This document shows positions 27,494 to 35,855 of a stretch of 41,491 nt of DNA, piece after piece. A program made the position numbers and the translations under genes. Where the stretch lies: positions 1-41,491 of the forward strand of contig NZ_AHZC01000255.1 of assembly GCF_000247475.1 (NCBI RefSeq), written 5' to 3'. Source of the stretch: Rhizobium sp. PDO1-076. GTDB taxonomy: Bacteria; Pseudomonadota; Alphaproteobacteria; Rhizobiales; Rhizobiaceae. The notes below the pieces were generated by a model. It was given only the letters and a program-made list of their open reading frames with translations. It was not told the DNA's origin and did no database searches. How positions within the stretch are numbered: position 1 is the stretch's first letter; every line of letters starts with the position of its first letter.

Positions 27494-28438
27494 ATGATTA
27501 GATTCATACTCAACCGTCTGCTGATGGCGCTGCCGACCGTCTTGATCGTGTCGATCACCGTCTTTGCGCTGATCCGCTTCATTCCGGGTGACCCGGCAGC
27601 CCTCATGCTTGGCGACATGGCGACGCCCGAGCAGATCGCCGAAATGCGCACCGAACTCGGTCTCGACAAATCCATGCCGAAGCAGTTCCTCGTCTGGAGC
27701 GGCAATGTGCTGACCGGCGATTTCGGTCGCTCAATTGTCAATGACGAGGAAATCCTGCCGCTGGTCGTCTCGCGTTTCATGGTGTCTGCCGAGATCGTCA
27801 TCATCGCGGTGATCCTCGCCAGCCTGATCGCGGTTCCGGCCGGCGTAATTGCCGCCTGGCGGCAGAACAGCATAACCGATCTGGCGCTGGTCGGCACCGC
27901 AACGGTCCTGCTGTCGATCCCGACCTTCTGGCTCGGCCTGTTGCTTCTACTCTTCTTCGGCCTGAAGCTCGGCTGGTTGCCGGTGCTCGGCTATGTCTCG
28001 ATCAGCGACAATCTGGTCGGCGGCCTGCTCTATCTGGTCCTGCCGATCATGACGCTGGTGATCCATGAGGCTGGTGTTCTGATTCGTATGGCCCGCGCCT
28101 CGACGCTCGAAGTTCTGCGCCTGGACTACATCACCCATGCAAGGGCCAAGGGCCTGTCGGAAAGCACCGTTCTCTGGAAGCATGCCTTCAAGAATGCCTT
28201 CGGCCCGACCTGGACGATGATCGGCCTGATCCTCGGCAACCTGCTCGGCGGAATCGCCGTCATCGAGACCGTGTTCACCATCCCCGGCCTCGGCCGCCTG
28301 ATGGTCGACAGCATCTTCCAGCGCGACTACCCGGTCATCCAGGGATGCCTGCTGTTCGTTGCGCTCTCCTATGTGGTCGTCAACCTGATCGTCGATCTTC
28401 TTTATCCCCTCTTCGATCCGCGTGTGGTGGCCGAATGA
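27494..28438 (+). CDS. Peptide-type ABC transporter permease (DppB/OppB family)
   Basis: 314 residues with six hydrophobic helices. The start is the OppB/DppB signature (MIRFILNRLLMALPTVLIVSITVFALIRFIPGDPAALMLG). The EAA-loop region, which contacts the ATPase, reads DYITHARAKGLSESTVLWKHAFKNAF. AGGGGAA lies before ATG 27494. It overlaps the next permease by 4 bp (ATGA). It heads an operon with a second permease, a fused ATPase, a serine hydrolase, the binding protein and an M20 amidohydrolase. The upstream operator suggests control by the adjacent LysR proteins. Confidence 0.93.
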   Translation: MIRFILNRLLMALPTVLIVSITVFALIRFIPGDPAALMLGDMATPEQIAEMRTELGLDKSMPKQFLVWSGNVLTGDFGRSIVNDEEILPLVVSRFMVSAEIVIIAVILASLIAVPAGVIAAWRQNSITDLALVGTATVLLSIPTFWLGLLLLLFFGLKLGWLPVLGYVSISDNLVGGLLYLVLPIMTLVIHEAGVLIRMARASTLEVLRLDYITHARAKGLSESTVLWKHAFKNAFGPTWTMIGLILGNLLGGIAVIETVFTIPGLGRLMVDSIFQRDYPVIQGCLLFVALSYVVVNLIVDLLYPLFDPRVVAE

Positions 28439-29253
28439 AACACTTTACCCTCAACGGCCTGATCGGCGGCGTGCTCGTTGCCATCCTGCTGACTGTCGCC
28501 GCCATCGGCCTCATCTGGACGCCGTACGACCCGATGAAGCTGAGCTTCACCGCAAGGCTTGCAGCCCCCAGCGCCGCCCATTGGCTCGGCACCGACGAAT
28601 TCGGCCGCGATGTCGCCAGCCGCCTGATGATCGGCGCGCGCGCCAGCGTCTGGATCGGCTGCCTGACCGTCGGCTTCGCCACCATCGTCGGCACCCTGAT
28701 CGGCATGATCAGCGGCTACGCCCGCGGCTGGATCGATGGCGTGATCATGGCGATCAACAATGCGCTGCTGGCCTTCCCAGGCATCCTGCTGGCGCTCGGC
28801 CTGCTCGCGGTGTTCGGCGCCAACCAGTATGGCATCATTTTCGCGCTCGGCATCGCCTATACGCCATCGATGGCCCGCGTCGTTCGTGGTGCGGTTCTGT
28901 CGCTGCGCGAACGCGAATTCATCGAAGCCTCGAAGATCATGGGCAATAGCGAGATCTACACCATGCTGCGGCATATCCTGCCGAATTGCCTGGCACCGAT
29001 CACGGTCCTCTCCACCTCGATGTTCGGCTGGGCGATCCTGTCGGAAAGCGCCCTCAGCTTCCTCGGCCTCGGCGTACCGCCACCGGCTCCCACCTGGGGC
29101 AATATGCTGGCCGCCGGCCGCCCCTTCATCGAACAGGCCGTCTGGCTCGGGCTTTTCCCCGGTCTCTGCATCGCCCTCACTTTGCTCGGCATTAACCTGC
29201 TCGGCGATGCACTGCGCGACAAACTCGATCCCCGCATGCGAGGTCTGAAATGA
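28435..29253 (+). CDS. Peptide-type ABC transporter permease (DppC/OppC family)
   Basis: 272 residues from ATG 28435, which overlaps the dppB-like stop; the longer frame from 28345 lies within that gene. Family features: HWLGTDEFGRDVASRLMIGARASVWIG after the first helix, the EAA loop REREFIEASKIMGNSEIYTMLRHILPN, and the C-terminal LLGDALRDKLDPRMRG. It pairs with the DppB-like subunit to form the inner-membrane channel. It overlaps the ATPase gene by 4 bp (ATGA). Confidence 0.93.
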   Translation: MKHFTLNGLIGGVLVAILLTVAAIGLIWTPYDPMKLSFTARLAAPSAAHWLGTDEFGRDVASRLMIGARASVWIGCLTVGFATIVGTLIGMISGYARGWIDGVIMAINNALLAFPGILLALGLLAVFGANQYGIIFALGIAYTPSMARVVRGAVLSLREREFIEASKIMGNSEIYTMLRHILPNCLAPITVLSTSMFGWAILSESALSFLGLGVPPPAPTWGNMLAAGRPFIEQAVWLGLFPGLCIALTLLGINLLGDALRDKLDPRMRGLK

Positions 29254-30878
29254 CACAGGAAAAACTTCTCAGCCTGCGCAATCTGACGCTCGAGGTCGCG
29301 CATCGCGGTGTCGAAGTGGTCAAGGATGTCAGTTTCGACCTCGAGGCGGGTGAAATTTTCGGCATCGTCGGCGAAAGCGGTTCCGGCAAGTCGCTTGCCA
29401 CCCGCGCGCTGATCTCGCTTCTGCCACCGGCCATCCGCAAGATCGCGGGTCAGGTCATCTACAAGGGGCGCGACATCACATCGATGAGCGAAGCGGATCT
29501 GCGCCGGATGCGCGGTGCCGAGATCGGCCTGGTGTTCCAAGAGCCGATGACATCGCTCAATCCGTCAATGACCATCGGCCGACAGTTGGAGGAAGGTCTG
29601 ACCCTGCATACCAACGACACACCGGCGGAACGGCGCAAAAAGATCCTCGCTATGCTGGAGCGGGTTGGCATCCGCGAGCCGGAACGGGCGTTGAGCGCCT
29701 ATCCGCATGAGTTTTCCGGCGGCATGCGCCAGCGCATCATGCTGGCCTCGGTCATGCTGCTGAAGCCGGCCCTGCTGATTGCCGACGAGCCGACAACAGC
29801 GCTCGACGCGGTCATCCAGCGCGACGTGATGGAACTGATGGTCGAACTGACCAAGGCGGAAGGCACGGCCGTCCTTCTGATCAGCCACGACCTGCCAATG
29901 GTGGCACGTTATACCAGCCGCATCGTCGTGATGGAAAAAGGCGCGATCGTTGAGGCCGGAACCACCGAGCAGATCCTCGAGACGCCGCAGCATGCCTATA
30001 CGCGCAAGCTGCTTTCATCCTTGCCGATCCGCGGCGAGGTTCGCACGATCGACGCCACGTCGGCACCAATGGTGTCTGCCCACGACATCGTCGTCGATTA
30101 TCCCGGCCGCAAATCCCTGCTGAAGAAGGGCGTCCCCAAACGCGCCCTGCACGGCGTCTCGATCGACATCCACGAAGGTGAAGTCGTGGCGCTGGTCGGC
30201 GGCTCTGGGTCGGGCAAGACAACGCTTGGGCGGACTATTGCCGGACTGGTCAAGGAAACCGAGGGCGAGATCCTGTTTAAGGGGCGCAAGCGCGATGCCG
30301 ACTGGCAGGACTACCGGCTGAACTGCCAGATGGTATTCCAGGATCCCTATTCATCGCTCGATCCGCGCATGACCATTCTGGCGCTGGTCGAGGAAGCGCT
30401 GCGGCTGGTGCCCGGCATCGACCGCGCTGCCAAGACCAAGCGTGCCTACGAAACGCTGGAGGAAGTCGGTCTCGGGCCGGAATATGCACCGCGATATCCG
30501 CACGAACTGTCGGGCGGCCAGCGGCAGCGCGTGGCGATTGCCCGTGCGATTGCCCGCCGGCCGCGCTTCCTGATTGCCGACGAACCGGTCTCCGCTCTCG
30601 ACGTCACCGTGCGAGCGCAGGTGTTGACGCTCTTTTCCGACCTGCAGAAGCGCTATGGTTTTTCCTGCCTGTTCATCAGCCACGATCTCGGCGTCGTTGA
30701 GCAGGTGGCCGACCGTGTCGTCGTCATGCAGGACGGCCGGATCATCGAACAGGGCGACCGCGACACGATCTTCGACACGCCGAAGGAGGCCTATACGCGG
30801 CGCCTGCTCTCGGCCATCCCCGCACTCGATCTGAACGAGACCGGCGGCGTCAAACTGAAATGGCGCCTGGAGAATTGA
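29250..30878 (+). CDS. Fused double ATP-binding subunit of a peptide-type ABC transporter (DppD-DppF fusion)
   Basis: 542 residues holding two complete ATPase domains. Domain 1 (about residues 5-255) has Walker A GESGSGKS, signature FSGGMRQR and Walker B LLIADEPTTALDA. Domain 2 (about 275-530) has GGSGSGKTT, LSGGQRQR and FLIADEPVSALDV. Opp/Dpp systems usually encode DppD and DppF separately; the single-chain form (as in YejF/GsiA) fixes a heterodimer. A loop after each domain matches the oligo_HPY type (TPQHAYTRKLLSSLP, TPKEAYTRRLLSAIP). The last 18 bases run past the frame of the next gene, whose true start is 30881. Confidence 0.93.
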   Translation: MTQEKLLSLRNLTLEVAHRGVEVVKDVSFDLEAGEIFGIVGESGSGKSLATRALISLLPPAIRKIAGQVIYKGRDITSMSEADLRRMRGAEIGLVFQEPMTSLNPSMTIGRQLEEGLTLHTNDTPAERRKKILAMLERVGIREPERALSAYPHEFSGGMRQRIMLASVMLLKPALLIADEPTTALDAVIQRDVMELMVELTKAEGTAVLLISHDLPMVARYTSRIVVMEKGAIVEAGTTEQILETPQHAYTRKLLSSLPIRGEVRTIDATSAPMVSAHDIVVDYPGRKSLLKKGVPKRALHGVSIDIHEGEVVALVGGSGSGKTTLGRTIAGLVKETEGEILFKGRKRDADWQDYRLNCQMVFQDPYSSLDPRMTILALVEEALRLVPGIDRAAKTKRAYETLEEVGLGPEYAPRYPHELSGGQRQRVAIARAIARRPRFLIADEPVSALDVTVRAQVLTLFSDLQKRYGFSCLFISHDLGVVEQVADRVVVMQDGRIIEQGDRDTIFDTPKEAYTRRLLSAIPALDLNETGGVKLKWRLEN

Positions 30879-30880
30879 AA

Positions 30881-31756
30881 ATGACCAACAGCACGACAAT
30901 TCAAAAGCCGGCCGGCACAACGGCCGAACGCCTCAACGCCGTCTGCGACGCACAGAGTTTCATCACGCGCTTCAGCATCCGTAACCTAGTGAGTGGCGAG
31001 ACTTTCGATCGTGGTGCGGATGAGGAGACACCATCTGCCAGCACGCGCAAGACATCGATCATGATGGCAGCGCTCAAGGCAGTGCATGAAGGCCGGCTCG
31101 ATCTCGACGAGCAGATCACCTACGAGGCGCGCTTTGCCGAAGAAGTCGCTAGCGGCATGTTCCGCTACATGACGCCCGGTATCGTCATCTCGCTGCGTGA
31201 CGCCATCACCGGCATGATGGTGCTGAGCGACAATGTCTGCACCAAGATGGTCTTCGAAAGGCTGACGTTGGAAGAGGTCGACAGCTACTGCAAGTCGATC
31301 GGCATGAGCGGCACGCATCACCGTTTCCTCATTCCACCGCTGGCCCTGTCGCCGGATCACACATTGAAATCCGTCACCACGACAACGGCGCGCGATCAGG
31401 CGTTTCTGCTGCAGTCTATCCTTGATGCCCAGACATCGCCGGAGGAAGCGGCAAAACTCGGCTGCTCGCAGGAGCTATGCGCCTATGCGCTGCAGACGCT
31501 GAAGAGCCAGATCCTGCGGTATGCCATTCCCTCAAGACTGCCATTCGGCACCGTCGTCGCCCACAAGGGCGGGACCGGAAAACGCGGACGGATGAATGCC
31601 GGCATCGTCTACCGCGACGGCAAGCCCTTCTACATCATCGCTGCCTTCACCGATCAGGTGCCGCAGGAAATGCCCGACGGCACGCCGGGCTACACGATGT
31701 CGCTCGAAACCATCGGCAGGCTGTCACGCGCCTGCTGGGACGAATTCCAAGCCTGA
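30881..31756 (+). CDS. Class A beta-lactamase-fold serine hydrolase, apparently cytoplasmic
   Basis: 291 residues from ATG 30881 (GGAGAA upstream), rather than ATG 30860 inside the ATPase gene. The beta-lactamase/DD-peptidase fold is shown by S54-T-R-K57 (SxxK nucleophile and base), S116-D-N118 (SDN loop) and HKGGTG at 228-233 in place of KTG. There is no signal peptide, unlike resistance enzymes, so it probably acts in the cytoplasm on something imported by the surrounding ABC transporter, such as an amide, peptide or lactam. The Glu166 of true class A lactamases is not obvious. It lies between the ATPase gene (2 bp before) and the binding-protein gene (37 bp after). Confidence 0.8.
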   Translation: MTNSTTIQKPAGTTAERLNAVCDAQSFITRFSIRNLVSGETFDRGADEETPSASTRKTSIMMAALKAVHEGRLDLDEQITYEARFAEEVASGMFRYMTPGIVISLRDAITGMMVLSDNVCTKMVFERLTLEEVDSYCKSIGMSGTHHRFLIPPLALSPDHTLKSVTTTTARDQAFLLQSILDAQTSPEEAAKLGCSQELCAYALQTLKSQILRYAIPSRLPFGTVVAHKGGTGKRGRMNAGIVYRDGKPFYIIAAFTDQVPQEMPDGTPGYTMSLETIGRLSRACWDEFQA

Positions 31757-31793
31757 ACACACTGATAAACTTCAACAAAAAAGAGGGTAGAAC

Positions 31794-33338
31794 ATGAAGA
31801 CCATTCTCCTGGCCGGAACGATCCTGATGTCGCTTGCCGGTGTTTCCACCGCCCGCGATATCGTCATCGCCCAGAGCTCCGATCTGCGCAGCAGCAATCC
31901 CGGCGTCAACCGCGACGGCAATACCGATGGCGTGATCCTGCATATCGTCGAAGGCCTTGTCGGCTATGCCAACAATGGCGAGGTCAAGCCACTTCTGGCC
32001 CAGTCCGTCGACATGTCAGCCGATGGCCTGACCTATACGTTCAAGCTGCGCCCGGACGTGAAATTCCACAACGGTAAGACCCTGACCGCCGAAGACGTCG
32101 TCTGGAACTGGAACCGCTATCTCGACCCCGCAACCAAATGGACCTGCCTGAAGGATTTCGATGGCAGCGCCACCCTGAAAGTCACGAGCGTCAAGGCAAC
32201 CGATACCACCACCGTCGAAATGACGCTCGACAAGCCTTCGGCGGTTTTCCTCGGACTGATGTCGCGCCCGGAATGCGGCTATACCGGCATGATCTCGCCT
32301 GAATCCGTGGCTGCCGACGGCACCTTCGACAAGCCGATCGGCACCGGTCCGTTCCAGTGGGACGAATGGAAGAAGGGTGAATATATCCATCTCGCCAAGT
32401 TCGACGGTTATGTCTCCCCGACCAATGACGGCACGCCCGATGGCATGGTCGGCTCGAAGCGGCCGCTGGTCGACGGCATCAAGTTCATGGTCATTCCGGA
32501 TGCCTCGACGGTGAAGGCCGGCCTGCAGTCCGGCGTTCTGGACACTGCCGAAATCTCGCCCGACCTGATCCCTGAATTCGAAAAGAGCGAAACCGCGCAG
32601 GTCATCATCTCGCAGAACAACGGCAAGAACCTGTTCTATATCCAGACCCGCGACCCGATCATGGGCAAGCCCGGCGTGCGCCGCGCGATGGCCATGGCAC
32701 TCGATCTCGACGAACTGGTCGCCGCAGCCTCGAACGGCACCGGCAAGGCAAACGGCTCGATGGTTGCCTCGGACTCGGTGTATTTCAGCGATACCCAGCA
32801 GAAGCGCCTGCCTTACGATCTGGAGGCCGCCAAGAAGGAACTGGCTGACTCTGGCTACAAGGGCGAACCGATCAGCATCATCGCCAACAAGCGCGGCAAC
32901 GTGCCGAGCTTCCCGGCCGCCGTCATCGCCCAGGCCATGCTGCAGCAGATCGGTCTGAACGTGCAGATAGAGGTGCTCGATTATGCGACCCAGGTCGACC
33001 GCCGTCGCTCCGGCAACTACCAGATCATCTCGCAGTCCGTGGCACCGCGCCTCGACCCGGCTTTGATGTACAGCTTCTATGTCGGCGACAAGGACAAGAA
33101 TGCCTCGCTGATGTGGGACAACCCGAAGGCCGTAGACCTGATGAAGGCGGCCTATGCGGAAATCGACACGACCAAGCGTCAGGCGATCTTCGACGAATTC
33201 CACGAACTGATGCTCCAGGAAATGCCCGGCATCTTCCTCTACGACATGATCGACGTCTGGGGCGCGACCAAGGCACTCAAGGGTCAGCCGGTCTGGCAGT
33301 CGAATGCCCGCCTCTGGGAAGTTTCGCTCGACAAGTAA
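31794..33338 (+). CDS. Periplasmic peptide-type ABC substrate-binding protein (SBP_bac_5, DppA-like)
   Basis: 514 residues with a signal peptide (MKTILLAGTILMSLAGVSTA). Typical family 5 features: ILHIVEGLVGY near the start, then SADGLTYTFKLRPDVKFHNGKTLTAEDVVWNWNR, then GTGPFQWDEWKKGEYI. The ribosome site is GAGGG 7-10 bp before ATG 31794. Family members bind peptides, opines, nickel complexes or glycosides, so the ligand is not predictable. The enzymes on both sides (serine hydrolase, M20 amidohydrolase) suggest an amide-bonded compound, perhaps an acylated amino acid or small peptide. Confidence 0.93.
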   Translation: MKTILLAGTILMSLAGVSTARDIVIAQSSDLRSSNPGVNRDGNTDGVILHIVEGLVGYANNGEVKPLLAQSVDMSADGLTYTFKLRPDVKFHNGKTLTAEDVVWNWNRYLDPATKWTCLKDFDGSATLKVTSVKATDTTTVEMTLDKPSAVFLGLMSRPECGYTGMISPESVAADGTFDKPIGTGPFQWDEWKKGEYIHLAKFDGYVSPTNDGTPDGMVGSKRPLVDGIKFMVIPDASTVKAGLQSGVLDTAEISPDLIPEFEKSETAQVIISQNNGKNLFYIQTRDPIMGKPGVRRAMAMALDLDELVAAASNGTGKANGSMVASDSVYFSDTQQKRLPYDLEAAKKELADSGYKGEPISIIANKRGNVPSFPAAVIAQAMLQQIGLNVQIEVLDYATQVDRRRSGNYQIISQSVAPRLDPALMYSFYVGDKDKNASLMWDNPKAVDLMKAAYAEIDTTKRQAIFDEFHELMLQEMPGIFLYDMIDVWGATKALKGQPVWQSNARLWEVSLDK

Positions 33339-33447
33339 AGTGAAGCCGGGTGGCGCGTCCATTGACGCCGCGCCACCCGCTCGTCCGCAGTCAAAATCAG
33401 CGGACATCAATTCCTGCGCCACAGACCTGATTTCCCGAGGACATAGC

Positions 33448-34899
33448 ATGCCCGATACCGCCGCCCTGCAATCGCTCACCACGGCCATCGATCACCTTGC
33501 GCCGACATTCACGACGCTCAGCGACAGGATCTGGGAATTCGCCGAGCTGAAGTTCCAGGAAGTCCAATCCTCGGATCTGTTGATCGACACGCTGAAGCAG
33601 AACGGTTTTTCGGTGCGCCAGGACATTGCCGGCATGAAGACCGCCTTCATCGGCGAATATGGCAAAGGCAAGCCGGTCATTGCCTTTCTCGGCGAATATG
33701 ACGCGCTGGCCGGCATGAGCCAGAAGGACGGCGTTGCCAAACAGGAAGAACTGGCCTCGGGTGCCAGCGGCCATGGCTGCGGCCACAATCTTCTCGGCAG
33801 CGGCTCGATGCTGGCAGCCATCTCACTTGCCAAACATCTGGAAGCCAATGGCCTGCCGGGCACTGTCCGTTATTACGGTTGCCCAGGCGAAGAAGGCGGC
33901 TCCGGCAAGACCTTCATGGTCCGGGCTGGTGCCTTTGCCGATGTCGATGCGGCGCTCACCTGGCACCCCGCCCCCTTCAACGGCGTGCGTTCGACCAACA
34001 ATCTCGCCGTTCTCGAATATTACTATCAGTTCAAGGGTGTGGCTGCCCATGCTGCCAATGCCGCCCATCTCGGGCGTTCTGCACTCGATGCCGTCGAACT
34101 GATGAATATCGGCGTCAACTTCCTGCGAGAGCACATGCCGCAGGATTGCCGCGTGCATTATGCCATTACCGATGCAGGTGGACGCGCCGCAAATGTCGTG
34201 CAGGCCAAGGCAGAGGTTCTCTATCTGGTGCGCGCACCGGAAATGTCAGAAGCCCTGGCACTGGCCGAGCGGATCGACAAGGTCGCGCGTGGAGCCGCGA
34301 TGATGACCGAAACCGAAGTCGAGATCGTCTTCGACACGGCCGCGACCAATCTCCTGCCCAATCTGACGCTTGAAAACGCCATCCATGACAATCTGGTTTC
34401 GATCGGCCCTGTGCCTTTTGACCAGAAGGACATCGATTTTGCGGCCAGGATCCAGGCGACGTTTTCTGGCGAAGCGATCCGCAGCAGCATCCGGCTTTAC
34501 CAGATCAAGAAGGATGTCTTTTCCAACGAGAAGATCGATGGCTCGACACCGCTGCATCTGGGCCTGCGTGATTTCGAGGGTCAGTCGCATTTCCGCGCCG
34601 GCTCGACCGATGTCGGCGATGTCAGCCGCGTCACGCCGACCGCGCAATGCTGGGCGCCTGCCTGGGCGATCGGCACCAATCCGCATACCTGGCAGGTGGT
34701 TGCACAAGGCCGGAGCCCCGCCGCCCACAAGGCGATGATCCATGCGGCAAAAGCAATGGCTGCAACCGGGCTTGACCTCGCAACGTCACCGCAATTGCTG
34801 GCCAACGCGAAAGCGGAGTGGCTCGAGAAAATCAGTGATCAGCCCTACATCTGCCCTATACCGGAATCTGTCATGCCGGACACGGTAGTGTATGCATAA
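33448..34899 (+). CDS. M20-family amidohydrolase, AbgB-like
   Basis: 483 residues from ATG 33448 (GAGGA 9 bp upstream); the longer frame from 33304 runs through the end of the preceding gene. Metal-site blocks of the M20D group are present: AFLGEYDALAGMSQ, GHGCGHNLLGSGSML, YGCPGEEGGSGKTFM, and C-terminal GSTDVGDVSRVTP and GTNPHTWQ. These match AbgB, the subunit that cleaves p-aminobenzoyl-glutamate together with AbgA. No AbgA partner is adjacent, so it may act alone on another N-acyl amino acid or peptide. Last gene of the ABC operon; the transcript end was not identified. Confidence 0.88.
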   Translation: MPDTAALQSLTTAIDHLAPTFTTLSDRIWEFAELKFQEVQSSDLLIDTLKQNGFSVRQDIAGMKTAFIGEYGKGKPVIAFLGEYDALAGMSQKDGVAKQEELASGASGHGCGHNLLGSGSMLAAISLAKHLEANGLPGTVRYYGCPGEEGGSGKTFMVRAGAFADVDAALTWHPAPFNGVRSTNNLAVLEYYYQFKGVAAHAANAAHLGRSALDAVELMNIGVNFLREHMPQDCRVHYAITDAGGRAANVVQAKAEVLYLVRAPEMSEALALAERIDKVARGAAMMTETEVEIVFDTAATNLLPNLTLENAIHDNLVSIGPVPFDQKDIDFAARIQATFSGEAIRSSIRLYQIKKDVFSNEKIDGSTPLHLGLRDFEGQSHFRAGSTDVGDVSRVTPTAQCWAPAWAIGTNPHTWQVVAQGRSPAAHKAMIHAAKAMAATGLDLATSPQLLANAKAEWLEKISDQPYICPIPESVMPDTVVYA

Positions 34900-35003
34900 G
34901 CTTTCTGCCGATGCGGATCGTCTTTTCCTGCGTCTGGGTGCCGATGCGTGGGTGCATGTATCCGAATCTATAGATCAGACTCTCGGTCTTTCCCGGAGAA
35001 CGC

Positions 35004-35338
35004 GTAAGCCCACGGTGAAGGCCGTCTTGCGATGATGGGCTGTTGACTGCCAGTCCTAGTGGCAACACTAGGAGTAGTCATATGACGAAGCATCCAATTG
35101 AGGTGATCACGTCCGTAGAGCGCCGTCGGCGCTGGTCATGCGAAGACCAAGAACGCCTCGTCGCGGCGTGCTTTGAGCAGGACGGGGTTATCTCTGAGAT
35201 TGCCCGCGCGGCCGGAATCCAGGTCAGTCAACTCTTTCGCTGGCGCAAGGAGCTATGCCAGATCGAGGAGGCCGCGAAACGGTCCACCACTACCTTGGTG
35301 CGGGTTGTCGTGTCGGATTCCGCACCGGCAGCCCAGCC
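35004..35338 (+). mobile_element. Truncated IS66-type element, left end plus part of orfA
   Basis: The stretch begins with GTAAGCCCACGGTGAAGGCC, resembling IS66-family left termini (GTAAGCG...), and runs into an orfA reading frame that is cut off. The right part of the element (tnpB, tnpC, right terminal repeat) is missing. Similarity gives way to jetA-like sequence at about 35335-35345. Confidence 0.65.
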
Positions 35339-35369
35339 TTCAAGCCAGCCGGTGCGGACCAGCCCCTGA
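35082..35369 (+). pseudogene. IS66 orfA (tnpA) fragment
   Basis: The frame from ATG 35082 (AGGAG 8 bp upstream) encodes 95 residues beginning MTKHPIEVITSVERRRRWS, then a helix-turn-helix (VISEIARAAGIQVSQLFRWRKEL). This is the usual start of rhizobial IS66 OrfA, which normally goes on to a C-terminal IEIELGGG...-type block. That block is absent: after SDSAPAAQPSSQ the frame passes into foreign sequence and stops at 35369. It is therefore truncated, and tnpB/tnpC do not follow. Confidence 0.75.
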
Positions 35370-35679
35370 TAGACCTGTGCGCCACCTTCAGCGCCCGATC
35401 GGCCGCCCCGTCACCATTACCGGTGAATTTCAGCCGGCGACGCCCCTTCGAAACCACCTCCGGCAATCCTTCGACTGGATCCTCCGCATCGGCCAGCAAA
35501 TCCGGCCGCCGGGCAATGAGATTGTAGATGGCGTGCACCAGCTCCTGCGGCATAGGAAACACCGCCCCGCTGGAGAAGAAGCGATCATAGACGTCGAGCA
35601 GTGCCGCCTCATAAAGGTAGCGATGCTTGCGTGAAAAAATTAGAAAGGCATCGTCACCCAGATATCTGAACAAAGGCAT
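35339..35679 (-). pseudogene. jetA: Truncated, frameshifted jetA-like fragment (Wadjet defence component)
   Basis: From ATG 35679 the minus strand encodes MPLFRYLGDDAFLIFSRKHR, then YLYEAALLDVYDRFF and HAIYNLIARRPDLL, which resembles the N-terminus of JetA, the kleisin-like subunit of the Wadjet SMC anti-plasmid system. After about 100 residues the frame fails near 35376-35383. The shifted frame continues the expected family sequence with VYQGLVRTGWLEG, consistent with a one-base loss, and the similarity stops at about 35339 where IS66 sequence begins. JetB, JetC and JetD are absent. Identification rests on memory of the family and should be treated as probable. Confidence 0.5.
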
Positions 35680-35855
35680 ATGCTGCGAACCGCTGCATCA
35701 ATGACAATAAAACTTATGGCAGCATTGGAATTTTACATGAAAAGCGGAAACTCTGAAATCAGCAGATTGCGATGCCTATCAACTTGCAAGCGTCGTTGGG
35801 TCAGAACACCAATCCCAAGGCGCCTCCGTGAGAATTCAGCTGCGGCACGGCGCGT

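Noticed and set aside
28402-29256. 284-residue minus-strand open frame
   Set aside because: Antisense to the DppC-like permease; Ala/Glu/Asp/Gly-rich composition is an artefact.
31021-31590. Beta-lactam resistance gene
   Set aside because: The serine hydrolase has no signal peptide, no clear Glu166 equivalent and a KGG box, and is built into a transport operon, so a catabolic role fits better.
32016-33488. 490-residue minus-strand open frame
   Set aside because: Antisense to the binding-protein gene, which has a signal peptide and family motifs.
35290-35679. Intact 129-residue gene on the minus strand
   Set aside because: The last ~30 residues of this frame come from a frameshift and from IS66 sequence read backwards; it is better described as a decayed jetA-like fragment.
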